Shown here piece after piece: positions 18,190-26,178 of a DNA stretch of 32,016 nt. This DNA is from Nostocoides sp. (GTDB taxonomy: Bacteria; Actinomycetota; Actinomycetes; Actinomycetales; Dermatophilaceae). The position numbers and the translations under genes are program-made. The stretch spans positions 1 through 32,016 of the forward strand of contig JAICMC010000007.1 of the NCBI GenBank assembly GCA_025929465.1. Direction: 5' to 3'. The notes below the pieces were generated by a model. The model did not search any database, was not told where the DNA came from, and saw only the letters and a list, made by a program, of their open reading frames with translations. Positions within the stretch are counted from its first letter, which is position 1. Each line of letters starts with the position of its first letter.

Positions 18190-19533
18190 ATGAGCAGCAT
18201 CGAGCAGAAGCGCGTCCTGGCCACCGCGATCCCCGGCCCGAAGAGCCAGGCCCTCCACGAGCGCAAGGTGGCAGCGGTGTCCGCGGGTGTCGGTGTGGGC
18301 CTGCCCGTCTACGTCGAGCGGGCCGGCGGCGGCATCCTCGTCGACGTCGACGGCAACCAGCTCATCGACTTCGGCTCCGGGATCGCCGTCACCACCGTCG
18401 GCAACGCCGCGCCCCGGGTCGTCGAGCGGGTGCAGCAGCAGGTGGCCGACTTCACCCACACCTGCTTCATGGTCACGCCGTATGCCGAGTACCTCCAGGT
18501 CGCGGAGGCACTCAACGAGCTGACCCCCGGCGACCACGAGAAGCGCAGCGCCCTGTTCAACTCCGGCGCGGAGGCGGTCGAGAACGCCGTCAAGATCGCG
18601 CGCTACTTCACCGGCCGGCAGGCGGTCGTCGCGTTCGACCACGCCTACCACGGGCGGACCAACCTGACGATGGGCCTCACCGCCAAGAACATGCCGTACA
18701 AGCACAAGTTCGGCCCCTTCGCGGGGGAGATCTACCGGGCCCCCATGAGCTATCCGTTCCGCTGGCCGGGCGGGCCGGCCGACTGCGCCAAGGAGTCCTT
18801 CGACGTCTTCACCTCGATGGTCCATGCGCAGGTCGGCGAGGACAACGTGGCGGCCGTCATCATCGAGCCGATCCAGGGCGAGGGCGGCTTCATCGTCCCC
18901 GCCCCCGGCTTCCTCGCCCAGGTGAGCGAGTGGTGCACGGCCCACGGGATCCTGCTCATCGCCGACGAGGTCCAGACGGGGTTCTGCCGCACGGGGGACT
19001 GGTTCGCGTGCGACTTCGAGCAGGTCGTCCCCGACCTGATCACGACGGCCAAGGGGATGGCCGGCGGCCTGCCGCTCGCCGGGGTCACCGGGCGCGCCGA
19101 GGTCATGGACGCCGTCCACGGCAGCGGCCTCGGCGGCACCTACGGGGGCAACCCGGTCGCCTGCGCTGCCGCGGTGGGCGCCATCGAGACGATGAGGGAG
19201 GAGGACCTGTGTGCCCGGGCCAAGCAGGTCGAGTCCCTGTTCCTCGGTCGGCTGCACGCCCTCGCGGACCGGTTCCCCCAGATCGGCGACATCCGCGGAC
19301 GCGGAGCGATGTTGGCCATCGAGCTGGTCAACGGTGCCGGGGACCTCACCCCCAACGCGGCGCTGACCGCGGCGGTCAACACGGCGTGCCACGCCCAGGG
19401 CCTGGTCACCCTCACCTGCGGCACCTACGGCAACGTGTTCCGGTTCCTCCCGCCGCTGGTCGCGTCCGACGAGCTGCTGACCGAGGGGCTGGACCTCTTC
19501 GAGGCGGAGTTCGTCCGGGCCGCCTCAGCGTGA
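18190..19533 (+). CDS. gabT: 4-aminobutyrate aminotransferase (class III PLP aminotransferase)
   Basis: MSSIEQKRVLATAIPGPKSQALHERK; LIDFGSGIAVTTVGN; LLIADEVQTGFCRTGDWFACDF; TTAKGMAGGLPLAGVTGRAE PLP lysine motif. Confidence 0.93.
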   Translation: MSSIEQKRVLATAIPGPKSQALHERKVAAVSAGVGVGLPVYVERAGGGILVDVDGNQLIDFGSGIAVTTVGNAAPRVVERVQQQVADFTHTCFMVTPYAEYLQVAEALNELTPGDHEKRSALFNSGAEAVENAVKIARYFTGRQAVVAFDHAYHGRTNLTMGLTAKNMPYKHKFGPFAGEIYRAPMSYPFRWPGGPADCAKESFDVFTSMVHAQVGEDNVAAVIIEPIQGEGGFIVPAPGFLAQVSEWCTAHGILLIADEVQTGFCRTGDWFACDFEQVVPDLITTAKGMAGGLPLAGVTGRAEVMDAVHGSGLGGTYGGNPVACAAAVGAIETMREEDLCARAKQVESLFLGRLHALADRFPQIGDIRGRGAMLAIELVNGAGDLTPNAALTAAVNTACHAQGLVTLTCGTYGNVFRFLPPLVASDELLTEGLDLFEAEFVRAASA

Positions 19534-19549
19534 CCTCAGCCGACCGGCA

Positions 19550-19555
19550 TACGGT
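19550..19555 (+). promoter_or_regulatory. Candidate -10 element (TACGGT) for leaderless DedA gene
   Basis: GGCATACGGT with TANNNT 6 nt before ATG at 19562; no Shine-Dalgarno. Confidence 0.4.
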
Positions 19556-19561
19556 CCAGCC

Positions 19562-20215
19562 ATGGTGAGCTGGATCGTCGACCACGTCCTCGGCGCGCAG
19601 CCGTGGGTGGTCTACGTGCTCGTCGGGCTCGTCGTGTTCGCCGAGGACGCCCTGTTCCTCGGGTTCGTCCTCCCTGGTGAGACCCTCGCCGTCATCGGCG
19701 GGGTGAGCGCCAGCCTCGGCCACACCGACGTCTGGGTCGTCGGCGTGGTCGTCGTCGTGGCGGCGGTCGCCGGCGACTCGGTCGGCTACGAGATCGGCCG
19801 GGTCTGGGGCACCCGGCTGGTCGGACACCGCTTCCTGGACAGCCGTCGCGAGCAGCTGGACAAGGCCCAGGACTTCCTGTGTCGCAAGGGTGGTTCGGCG
19901 GTCCTGCTCGGCCGGTGGACCGCCTTCTTCCGGGCCGTGATGCCGGCCCTGGCCGGAACGAGCCGGATGCCGTACCCGACGTTCCTCGCCTGGAACGCCG
20001 CCGGGGGGATCGCCTGGGGGGTGACGATGGTGGCGATCGGCTATCTCGCGGGCCAGTCGTACCACCGGATCGAGACGTGGGTCGGGACCGGCGGTGCGGT
20101 CGTCGTGGCGCTGGTGGTCGTCGCTGGCGTCGTCGTCTGGCAGGTCCGCCGGCATCGGGCCCAGCGTGCCGGCGGTCCTGCCGGCGCGGAGCACACCGCC
20201 GACGAGCGGCCCTGA
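19562..20215 (+). CDS. DedA family (SNARE-associated/VTT domain) membrane protein
   Basis: FAEDALFLGFVLPGETLAVIGG; GRWTAFFRAVMPALAGTSRMPYPTFLAWNAAGGIAWG. Confidence 0.93.
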   Translation: MVSWIVDHVLGAQPWVVYVLVGLVVFAEDALFLGFVLPGETLAVIGGVSASLGHTDVWVVGVVVVVAAVAGDSVGYEIGRVWGTRLVGHRFLDSRREQLDKAQDFLCRKGGSAVLLGRWTAFFRAVMPALAGTSRMPYPTFLAWNAAGGIAWGVTMVAIGYLAGQSYHRIETWVGTGGAVVVALVVVAGVVVWQVRRHRAQRAGGPAGAEHTADERP

Positions 20216-20220
20216 GCGGG

Positions 20221-20811
20221 CTACCTCGTCGTCGTCGGGACGAGGCTCGGCTTCTTGGCCGGGGTGGCCCTCGGGGTGGTCCTCGGGGTCGCCGTCGGGG
20301 TGCACGCGGGAAGCGTGGAGGTCGGGGTCGGGATGGGCGCCAGGGCCTTGAACCCGTTGCCGATGACCAGGTCGACCGACGCGTCCTTGCGGCTGTCGGC
20401 GAGCTTGACAGGCCTGGCGACGAGCGCGAGCACGGACTGGACGGCCGCCTTCCCGGACGTGCCGTAGCGGACCTCGGCGGCGGCCGTGATCTTCCGCTTC
20501 AGCGGGTCGTTGGCCACGGCGCCGATGACGAAGCCGCGCTTCTTCAGCTCCGCGGCGGTCGAGGCCGCCAGGCCGTTCCGGCTGGTCGCGTTGTAGACGT
20601 TCAGCCGGCTTGGTCTGGTGAGCGCCTTGACGGTCGTGCAGGTCGGTGTCGAGCCTGCCGTGGCAGGCTCGGGGGGTTTCTTCCAGTAGGACCAGGCGAA
20701 CCAGAACGCGCCGAAGAGGGCCAGGACGACGACAAGGAGGGTGACCAGTGCCCGGCGTCGCCGGGCGCGGGCGCGGGCCGACGCGCCCGCCTCCACCATG
20801 TAGTCGCTCAC
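20221..20811 (-). CDS. LytR C-terminal-domain (LytR_C) membrane-anchored protein
   Basis: N-terminal TM then RLNVYNATSRNGLAASTAAELKKRGFVIGAVANDP. Confidence 0.85.
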   Translation of the reverse strand: MSDYMVEAGASARARARRRRALVTLLVVVLALFGAFWFAWSYWKKPPEPATAGSTPTCTTVKALTRPSRLNVYNATSRNGLAASTAAELKKRGFVIGAVANDPLKRKITAAAEVRYGTSGKAAVQSVLALVARPVKLADSRKDASVDLVIGNGFKALAPIPTPTSTLPACTPTATPRTTPRATPAKKPSLVPTTTR

Positions 20812-20859
20812 TGACGTCCTCCGGGCCGGCGGTCGACCGTGCCGGCGACCATCTCGGAG

Positions 20860-21156
20860 TCAGTCAAGCACGAGGACCCGGGCATGCAGGGTAGGTCGCT
20901 GGTGCAACGCCGCGCGGAGCGCGCGATGCAGGCCGTCCTCGAGGTAGAGGGTGCCCTCGAAGTCCACGACGTGGGCGAACAGGTCGCCGTAGAACGTCGA
21001 GTCGTCGGCGAGCAGCTGGCCCAGGTCCAGGGTGCGCTTGGTCGTGACGAGCTCGTCGAGCCGGACCAGCCGGGGCGGCACCGCCACCCAGTCCTTGGTG
21101 GACGTCCGGCCGTGCTCCGGGTAGGGGCGGGTGTCGCCGACGGCCTTGAAGATCAC
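20860..21156 (-). CDS. Conserved actinobacterial ~98-aa protein (often labelled VapB-like antitoxin)
   Basis: MIFKAVGDTRPYPEHGRTSTKDWVAVPPRLVRLDELVTTKRTLDLGQLLADDSTFYGDLFAHVVDFEGTLYLEDGLHRALRAAL. Confidence 0.8.
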   Translation of the reverse strand: MIFKAVGDTRPYPEHGRTSTKDWVAVPPRLVRLDELVTTKRTLDLGQLLADDSTFYGDLFAHVVDFEGTLYLEDGLHRALRAALHQRPTLHARVLVLD

Positions 21157-21162
21157 CTCGCC

Positions 21163-21168
21163 AATGTA
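21163..21168 (-). promoter_or_regulatory. Candidate -10 element (TACATT) for leaderless 20860-21156 gene
   Basis: Minus strand GGCATACATT, TANNNT 6 nt before GTG at 21156. Confidence 0.4.
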
Positions 21169-21296
21169 TGCCGTGTGCCGCCCACCCGCCTTCGCGTCGG
21201 CCCGCCGTCAGCGGACCGTTAGCGGTGTGTTACCAACTGCACGGGCGACGCACGGGAACCCCGCCCGGTACTCCGATGCTGCCCTCGACGCCGCAT

Positions 21297-21302
21297 TAGA
21301 GT
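21297..21302 (+). promoter_or_regulatory. Candidate -10 element (TAGAGT) for leaderless DUF853 gene
   Basis: TAGAGT 7 nt before GTG at 21310; no Shine-Dalgarno. Confidence 0.4.
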
Positions 21303-21309
21303 CGGCACC

Positions 21310-22893
21310 GTGACTGACAACTCAACGGGGCCCGCCTCCTCGGGCAACACCCAGATCGACGAGATCACCAAGGGCTACGCCTTCGAGGGGGCGGCGCTGG
21401 AGTTCGGGGCGGCCGTCGTGGACAAGACGGCATACCCCTCCGCCACGGTGCGGATCCCGCTGGAGGTGCTCAACCGGCACGGGCTGGTGGCCGGCGCCAC
21501 CGGCACCGGCAAGACCAAGACGCTCCAGCTGATGGCCGAGCAGCTCTCGCGGGCCGGCGTCCCGACGTTCCTCGCCGACGTCAAGGGCGACCTGTCGGGC
21601 ATCGCGACGCCGGGCACGAGCAACGACAAGATCGCGGCCCGTGCCAAGGACATCGGTGAGGACTGGACCGCCTCGGCGTTCCCGACCGAGTTCTACGCCC
21701 TCGGCGGCCTCGGCAACGGCGTCCCGGTGCGCTCGACGGTCACCTCGTTCGGCCCGACCCTGCTGGCCAAGGTGCTCGGCCTCAACGACACCCAGGAGTC
21801 CTGTCTCGGCCTGGTCTTCCACTACGCCGACGCCAAGGGCCTGTCACTGCTCGACCTGAAGGACCTGCGAGCCGTCGTGCAGTACCTCACCTCCAAGGAC
21901 GGCAAGGAGGACCTGGTGGACCTCGGCGGCCTGTCCGCCGCGACGGCCGGCGTCATCCTGCGTGAGCTGGTCACGTTCTCCGACCAGGGTGCCGACGTCT
22001 TCTTCGGCGAGCCCGAGTTCGACACGAGCGCCCTGCTGCGGACCGCATCGGACGGCCGGGGCATCGTCTCCTGCCTGGAGCTGCCGGCGGTTCAGGACAA
22101 GCCGGCGCTGTTCTCGACCTTCCTCATGTGGCTGCTCGCCGACCTGTTCCACGACCTGCCCGAGGTCGGCGACCTCGACAAGCCCAAGCTCGTCTTCTTC
22201 TTCGACGAGGCGCACCTGCTCTTCGACGGCGCGTCCAAGGACTTCCTCACCGCGATCGAGCAGACCGTCCGGCTGATCCGGTCCAAGGGCGTCGGCATCT
22301 TCTTCGTCACCCAGTCGCCCAAGGACGTGCCCGGCAACGTCCTGGCCCAGCTGTCCAACCGGGTCCAGCACGCCCTGCGCGCCTTCACCCCCGACGACGC
22401 CAAGGCCCTCAAGGCGGCCGTCTCCACCTACCCGAAGTCCGGCTACGACCTGCAGGAGCTGCTCACCTCCCTCGGGATCGGGGAGGCCGTCATCACCGTG
22501 CTCTCCGAGACCGGCGCTCCGACGCCCGTGGCGTGGACCCGGATGCGCGCGCCGGAGTCGCTCATGGCGCCGTCGACCGACGACACGATCAAGGCGGTCA
22601 TCAACGCCTCCCCGCTCAACGCGACCTACGGCACGGCGGTCGACCGCGAGTCGGCATACGAGATGCTCAACGCACGGTTGAAGGCCGCACCGGCTCCGGC
22701 ACCGGCTCCGCAGGCGCCGCCTCCGCCGTCGGCCGCGCCGCGACCGTCGGGGCGGGCGCCCAAGGAGCAGCCGAGCATGGTCGAGCAGGTCGTCCAGAGC
22801 AGCGCGTTCAAGTCGATGCTCCGCTCCGCCGGGACCGTCGTCGGCCGCGAGATCACCCGGTCGATCTTCGGCACCGCCGCCCGCCGGCGCTGA
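21310..22893 (+). CDS. DUF853 / HerA-like C-terminal ATPase (YjgR family)
   Basis: HGLVAGATGTGKTKTLQLMAEQLSRAGVPTFLADVKGDLSG Walker A; KLVFFFDEAHLLF Walker B; Pro-rich linker near C-terminus. Confidence 0.93.
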   Translation: MTDNSTGPASSGNTQIDEITKGYAFEGAALEFGAAVVDKTAYPSATVRIPLEVLNRHGLVAGATGTGKTKTLQLMAEQLSRAGVPTFLADVKGDLSGIATPGTSNDKIAARAKDIGEDWTASAFPTEFYALGGLGNGVPVRSTVTSFGPTLLAKVLGLNDTQESCLGLVFHYADAKGLSLLDLKDLRAVVQYLTSKDGKEDLVDLGGLSAATAGVILRELVTFSDQGADVFFGEPEFDTSALLRTASDGRGIVSCLELPAVQDKPALFSTFLMWLLADLFHDLPEVGDLDKPKLVFFFDEAHLLFDGASKDFLTAIEQTVRLIRSKGVGIFFVTQSPKDVPGNVLAQLSNRVQHALRAFTPDDAKALKAAVSTYPKSGYDLQELLTSLGIGEAVITVLSETGAPTPVAWTRMRAPESLMAPSTDDTIKAVINASPLNATYGTAVDRESAYEMLNARLKAAPAPAPAPQAPPPPSAAPRPSGRAPKEQPSMVEQVVQSSAFKSMLRSAGTVVGREITRSIFGTAARRR

Positions 22894-22943
22894 GCCCCGC
22901 GCACCTGTTCGGGGTGGGGCGTCGGGGCCGCCCACGAGATCAG

Positions 22944-22974
22944 TTGACCCATGACAACTGTCATGCCTGTTGTC
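22944..22974 (+). promoter_or_regulatory. Candidate operator upstream of APC permease
   Basis: TTGACC followed by ATGACA-N2-TGTCAT (22951-22964) and overlapping GACAAC-N10-GTTGTC. Confidence 0.35.
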
Positions 22975-23065
22975 CATGTTCCGGGCGTAACGTCGAAGGG
23001 GCCACAGGTCCCATGCGTCTCGGGTGACACAGGTGCCCCATCGGGACCGGCAGACGGGAGACCTC

Positions 23066-24748
23066 ATGAGCGTGCACACCGGCTCGGGTACAGCGCTGGC
23101 GGAGAGCCCCTCGGACAAGCCGCATCTCAAGCGACACGTGGGCCGGATCGGGCTCCTGTTCGCCAGTGTGGGCTCGATCATCGGATCCGGGTGGCTGTTC
23201 GGTGCTCTCAACGCCGCCCAGACCGCCGGGCCGGCGGCGATCATCTCCTGGGCCCTCGGGGGGGTGATGATCCTGTTCATCGGGCTGTGCTACGCCGAGC
23301 TGGGCACGATGTTCCCGCTCTCCGGCGGCGTCGTGCGCTTCCCGCACATCGGCTTCGGCTCGTTCGCCAGCTTCGCGACCGGATGGATCACCTGGGTCGC
23401 GGCGATGAGCGTGGCCCCCATCGAGGTGGAGGGCGCCCTCCAGTACGCGACGAAGTATGCCAAGTTCACCACCGCCCACCAGGTGTCCGGGGGAGCCACC
23501 GTGCACACCCTCACCGGGCTGGGACTGGTGGTCGCCGTCCTGGCCATGGCCCTGTTCGTCGTGATCAACTACTTCGGCATCCGGTGGTTCGCCCGGATCA
23601 ACAACGTCCTGGTCTGGTGGAAGCTGTTCATCATCGTCCTGGTCGTCGTCGTCTTCCTGTTCACCGCCTTCCACGGCTCGAACTTCACGGTCAAGGGCTT
23701 CACCCCCCAGGGCTGGCACGGCGTGTTCACGGCCATCGCGACCTCGGGAATCGTGTTCTCCTACCTGGGGTTCCGCCAGGGGATCGAGCTCGCGGGCGAG
23801 ACCGACAACCCTCGGCGCAACGTACCGCTCGCCGTGATCGGCTCGGTCGTGCTGACCATGGTCATCTACATCGGTCTGCAGGTGGCCTTCATCGGCGCCC
23901 TGCGCCCCTCGGACTTCGCGGGCGGCTGGGCCAAGCTGTCCTTCACCAACGACTTCGGCCCGCTCGCCGCCCTGGCCACCATCCTCGGGCTCGGCTGGCT
24001 CGCCGTGCTGCTCTACATCGACGCCATCGTCAGCCCGTCCGACACCGGCCTGATCTACACGACGGTCACCTCACGGATCTCCTATGCGATGGCGCGCAAC
24101 GGCAACGCGCCGGCGGGCCTGGCCAAGACGACGAGCCGCGGCGCACCCATCGTCAGCCTGGTCCTCGCGTTCATCGTCGGACTGATCCTGTTCCTGCCCT
24201 TCCCGAGCTGGCAGCAGCTGGTCGGGTTCATCACCTCGGCGACCGTCCTGTCCTTCGGGTCCGGCCCGCTCGTCCTGGTGGCCCTGCGCAAGGAGATCCC
24301 CGAGCAGGAGCGGCCGTTCCGGCTGCCCGGCGGGCACGTCATCCCGCTCCTGGCCTTCTGGTCCTCGAACATGATCGTCTACTGGACCGGTTGGGAGACC
24401 GACTACAAGCTCTTCCTCGCCGTCCTGCTCGGCGCCGTCCTGCTCGGTCTGATGATGCTCGTCAACGCGCGCGGCGGCTCCTCGGTCAGCATGGACTGGC
24501 GGGCCGGGTCCTGGTACGTCCCGTGGCTGGGTGGCCTGGCGCTCGCCTCGTGGCTCGGCGACTACGGCCACGGCCGGGGCGTGCTGCACTTCGGGTCCTC
24601 GATCCCGATCCTGTTCGTCTTCTCGGTCCTGGTGTACTGGATGGCGTATGCCGTGCGGCTGCGTCGCCCGGTCGTGCTGGACAACATCGAGCTGGTCAAG
24701 GCCGAGGCGGCCGCCGAGGAGGCCGAGCTCGGCGAGCTGCCGGCCTGA
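23066..24748 (+). CDS. APC family amino acid permease
   Basis: RIGLLFASVGSIIGSGWLFGALNAAQTAGPAAIISW first TM; SYLGFRQGIELAGETDNPRRNVPLAV; 12-TM-like hydropathy. Confidence 0.92.
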   Translation: MSVHTGSGTALAESPSDKPHLKRHVGRIGLLFASVGSIIGSGWLFGALNAAQTAGPAAIISWALGGVMILFIGLCYAELGTMFPLSGGVVRFPHIGFGSFASFATGWITWVAAMSVAPIEVEGALQYATKYAKFTTAHQVSGGATVHTLTGLGLVVAVLAMALFVVINYFGIRWFARINNVLVWWKLFIIVLVVVVFLFTAFHGSNFTVKGFTPQGWHGVFTAIATSGIVFSYLGFRQGIELAGETDNPRRNVPLAVIGSVVLTMVIYIGLQVAFIGALRPSDFAGGWAKLSFTNDFGPLAALATILGLGWLAVLLYIDAIVSPSDTGLIYTTVTSRISYAMARNGNAPAGLAKTTSRGAPIVSLVLAFIVGLILFLPFPSWQQLVGFITSATVLSFGSGPLVLVALRKEIPEQERPFRLPGGHVIPLLAFWSSNMIVYWTGWETDYKLFLAVLLGAVLLGLMMLVNARGGSSVSMDWRAGSWYVPWLGGLALASWLGDYGHGRGVLHFGSSIPILFVFSVLVYWMAYAVRLRRPVVLDNIELVKAEAAAEEAELGELPA

Positions 24749-24770
24749 GCCGGGACGCGCAGCCCTTCGC

Positions 24771-25160
24771 TCAGGACGCGACGACGGCGAGCAGGGCTCG
24801 CGCGTAGGCGGTCTCGACGTCGTCATCGGAGGTCTGCGAACCGTCCGTGAGCTTCACCGTCCAGCCGGGCGCGTCGTGGTGGAGCGACGCGAGCCGGTCG
24901 CCGAGCAGCTCGCGCAGCTGGTCCTCGCGCGGCAGCCAGAGTGCCTGGTCGAGGTCGACCGAGTCCAGCGCCCACTCGGTCGTCCCGTTGAAGCCGAGGA
25001 CCGACGTGTCACCCCAGTGGTGCAGCTCGATGGTCAGCTCGCTGATCCAGAACACGTCGCCGGTCAGTGCCTCCCTGTCAATGACGAAACGGTCACCGGG
25101 CCGGGGCTGCCAGAGCACACCGGTCGCGAGGAGCTGTCGGGCCAGGGCGACGGAGATCAC
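24771..25160 (-). CDS. Hypothetical protein, conserved-looking
   Basis: 129-aa ORF MISVALARQLLATGVLWQPRPGDRFVIDREALTGDVFWISELTIELHH; intact and between annotated neighbours. Confidence 0.7.
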   Translation of the reverse strand: MISVALARQLLATGVLWQPRPGDRFVIDREALTGDVFWISELTIELHHWGDTSVLGFNGTTEWALDSVDLDQALWLPREDQLRELLGDRLASLHHDAPGWTVKLTDGSQTSDDDVETAYARALLAVVAS

Positions 25161-25248
25161 CCACCTATCCTGCCCTGAGCGGGGGCCTGCAGGTCCAGGG
25201 GCCCAGGCCCGGCCCGACGTGGCGCCTGCGCGGTGGCGGGACCAGGGC

Positions 25249-26169
25249 TCAGCCCAGGACCACGGAGATGAACAGGACGACCGGGACCGAGAGCATCGTC
25301 GTCAGCAGGATCGTGTCGCGCGCCAAGGTCGTGGCCCGGTCGTAGCGGGTCGCGTGGACGAAGATGTTCTGGGCGCTCGGCAGTGCCGCCATGACGACGA
25401 TCGCGAGCAGGGCGTGTCCGGTGACGCCGAGCAGGCGCGCCACGGCATACGCGACGAGGGGCTGTCCGAGAGCCTTGAGGGCTGTCGTGGTCGCCAGCTC
25501 GGCGCGAGGGACGTCCCCGCCGACGCCCGGCCCGAGACGCAGGGCCACCCCGTAGGCGATGAGCATGGCGGGGATGGCCAGACCGGCCACCAAGGTGACC
25601 GGGTTGCCGAGGGCGACCGGCAGCGTCAGGCCGGTCAAGGACAGGGTCAGGCCGGCCAGGGCGCCGAGGGTCAGCGGGTTGGACATCGCCGACCCGAGCA
25701 GCCGCCACACCGAGGGGCGGTGCCCGGTCCGGTCCACGTCCAGGACCGCCAGGGCGGCCGGCTGGAGGACGAGCAGCTGGAGCAGCAGGGTGGGCGCGGC
25801 ATACGCGACGTTGCCGAGGACGTAGGCCGCGATGGGCAGGCCGAGGTTGCCGGCGTTGACATAGCCGCTGGACAGGGCCCCGATCGCCGCGTCACCGGCG
25901 GACCGGTGCCAGACCAGGCACGCGCCGAGCAGGTAGACGGCGGCCACGGCCAGGGCCGACACCGCCGAGGCGAGCAGGTTGCGCGAGATGACGTCGTGGG
26001 TGGGGGTGTGGCCGATCGTCGTGAGGAGCAGCGCGGGGCTGCCGACGAAGAAGGCCAGCCGGGCCAGGAAGTGCTGCTCGGTCCAGCCGAGGAAGCCGAC
26101 GTGGGCCAGCGCGGCCCCGAGGGCGATGACCAGCCCGATCGTCGCGAAGCCCTCGACGACACCCGACAT
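25249..26169 (-). CDS. AEC family (auxin efflux carrier-like) transporter
   Basis: IGLVIALGAALAHVGFLGWTEQHFLARLAFFVGSPALLLTTI; YVNAGNLGLPIAAYVLG motif; VVMAALPSAQNIFVHATRY. Confidence 0.9.
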   Translation of the reverse strand: MSGVVEGFATIGLVIALGAALAHVGFLGWTEQHFLARLAFFVGSPALLLTTIGHTPTHDVISRNLLASAVSALAVAAVYLLGACLVWHRSAGDAAIGALSSGYVNAGNLGLPIAAYVLGNVAYAAPTLLLQLLVLQPAALAVLDVDRTGHRPSVWRLLGSAMSNPLTLGALAGLTLSLTGLTLPVALGNPVTLVAGLAIPAMLIAYGVALRLGPGVGGDVPRAELATTTALKALGQPLVAYAVARLLGVTGHALLAIVVMAALPSAQNIFVHATRYDRATTLARDTILLTTMLSVPVVLFISVVLG

Positions 26170-26178
26170 CCGGGCGGG

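Noticed and set aside
22677-22765. Possible regulatory or repeat element at the C-terminal end of the DUF853 gene
   Set aside because: Simply codes for an Ala/Pro-rich linker (APAPAPAPQAPPPPSAAP).
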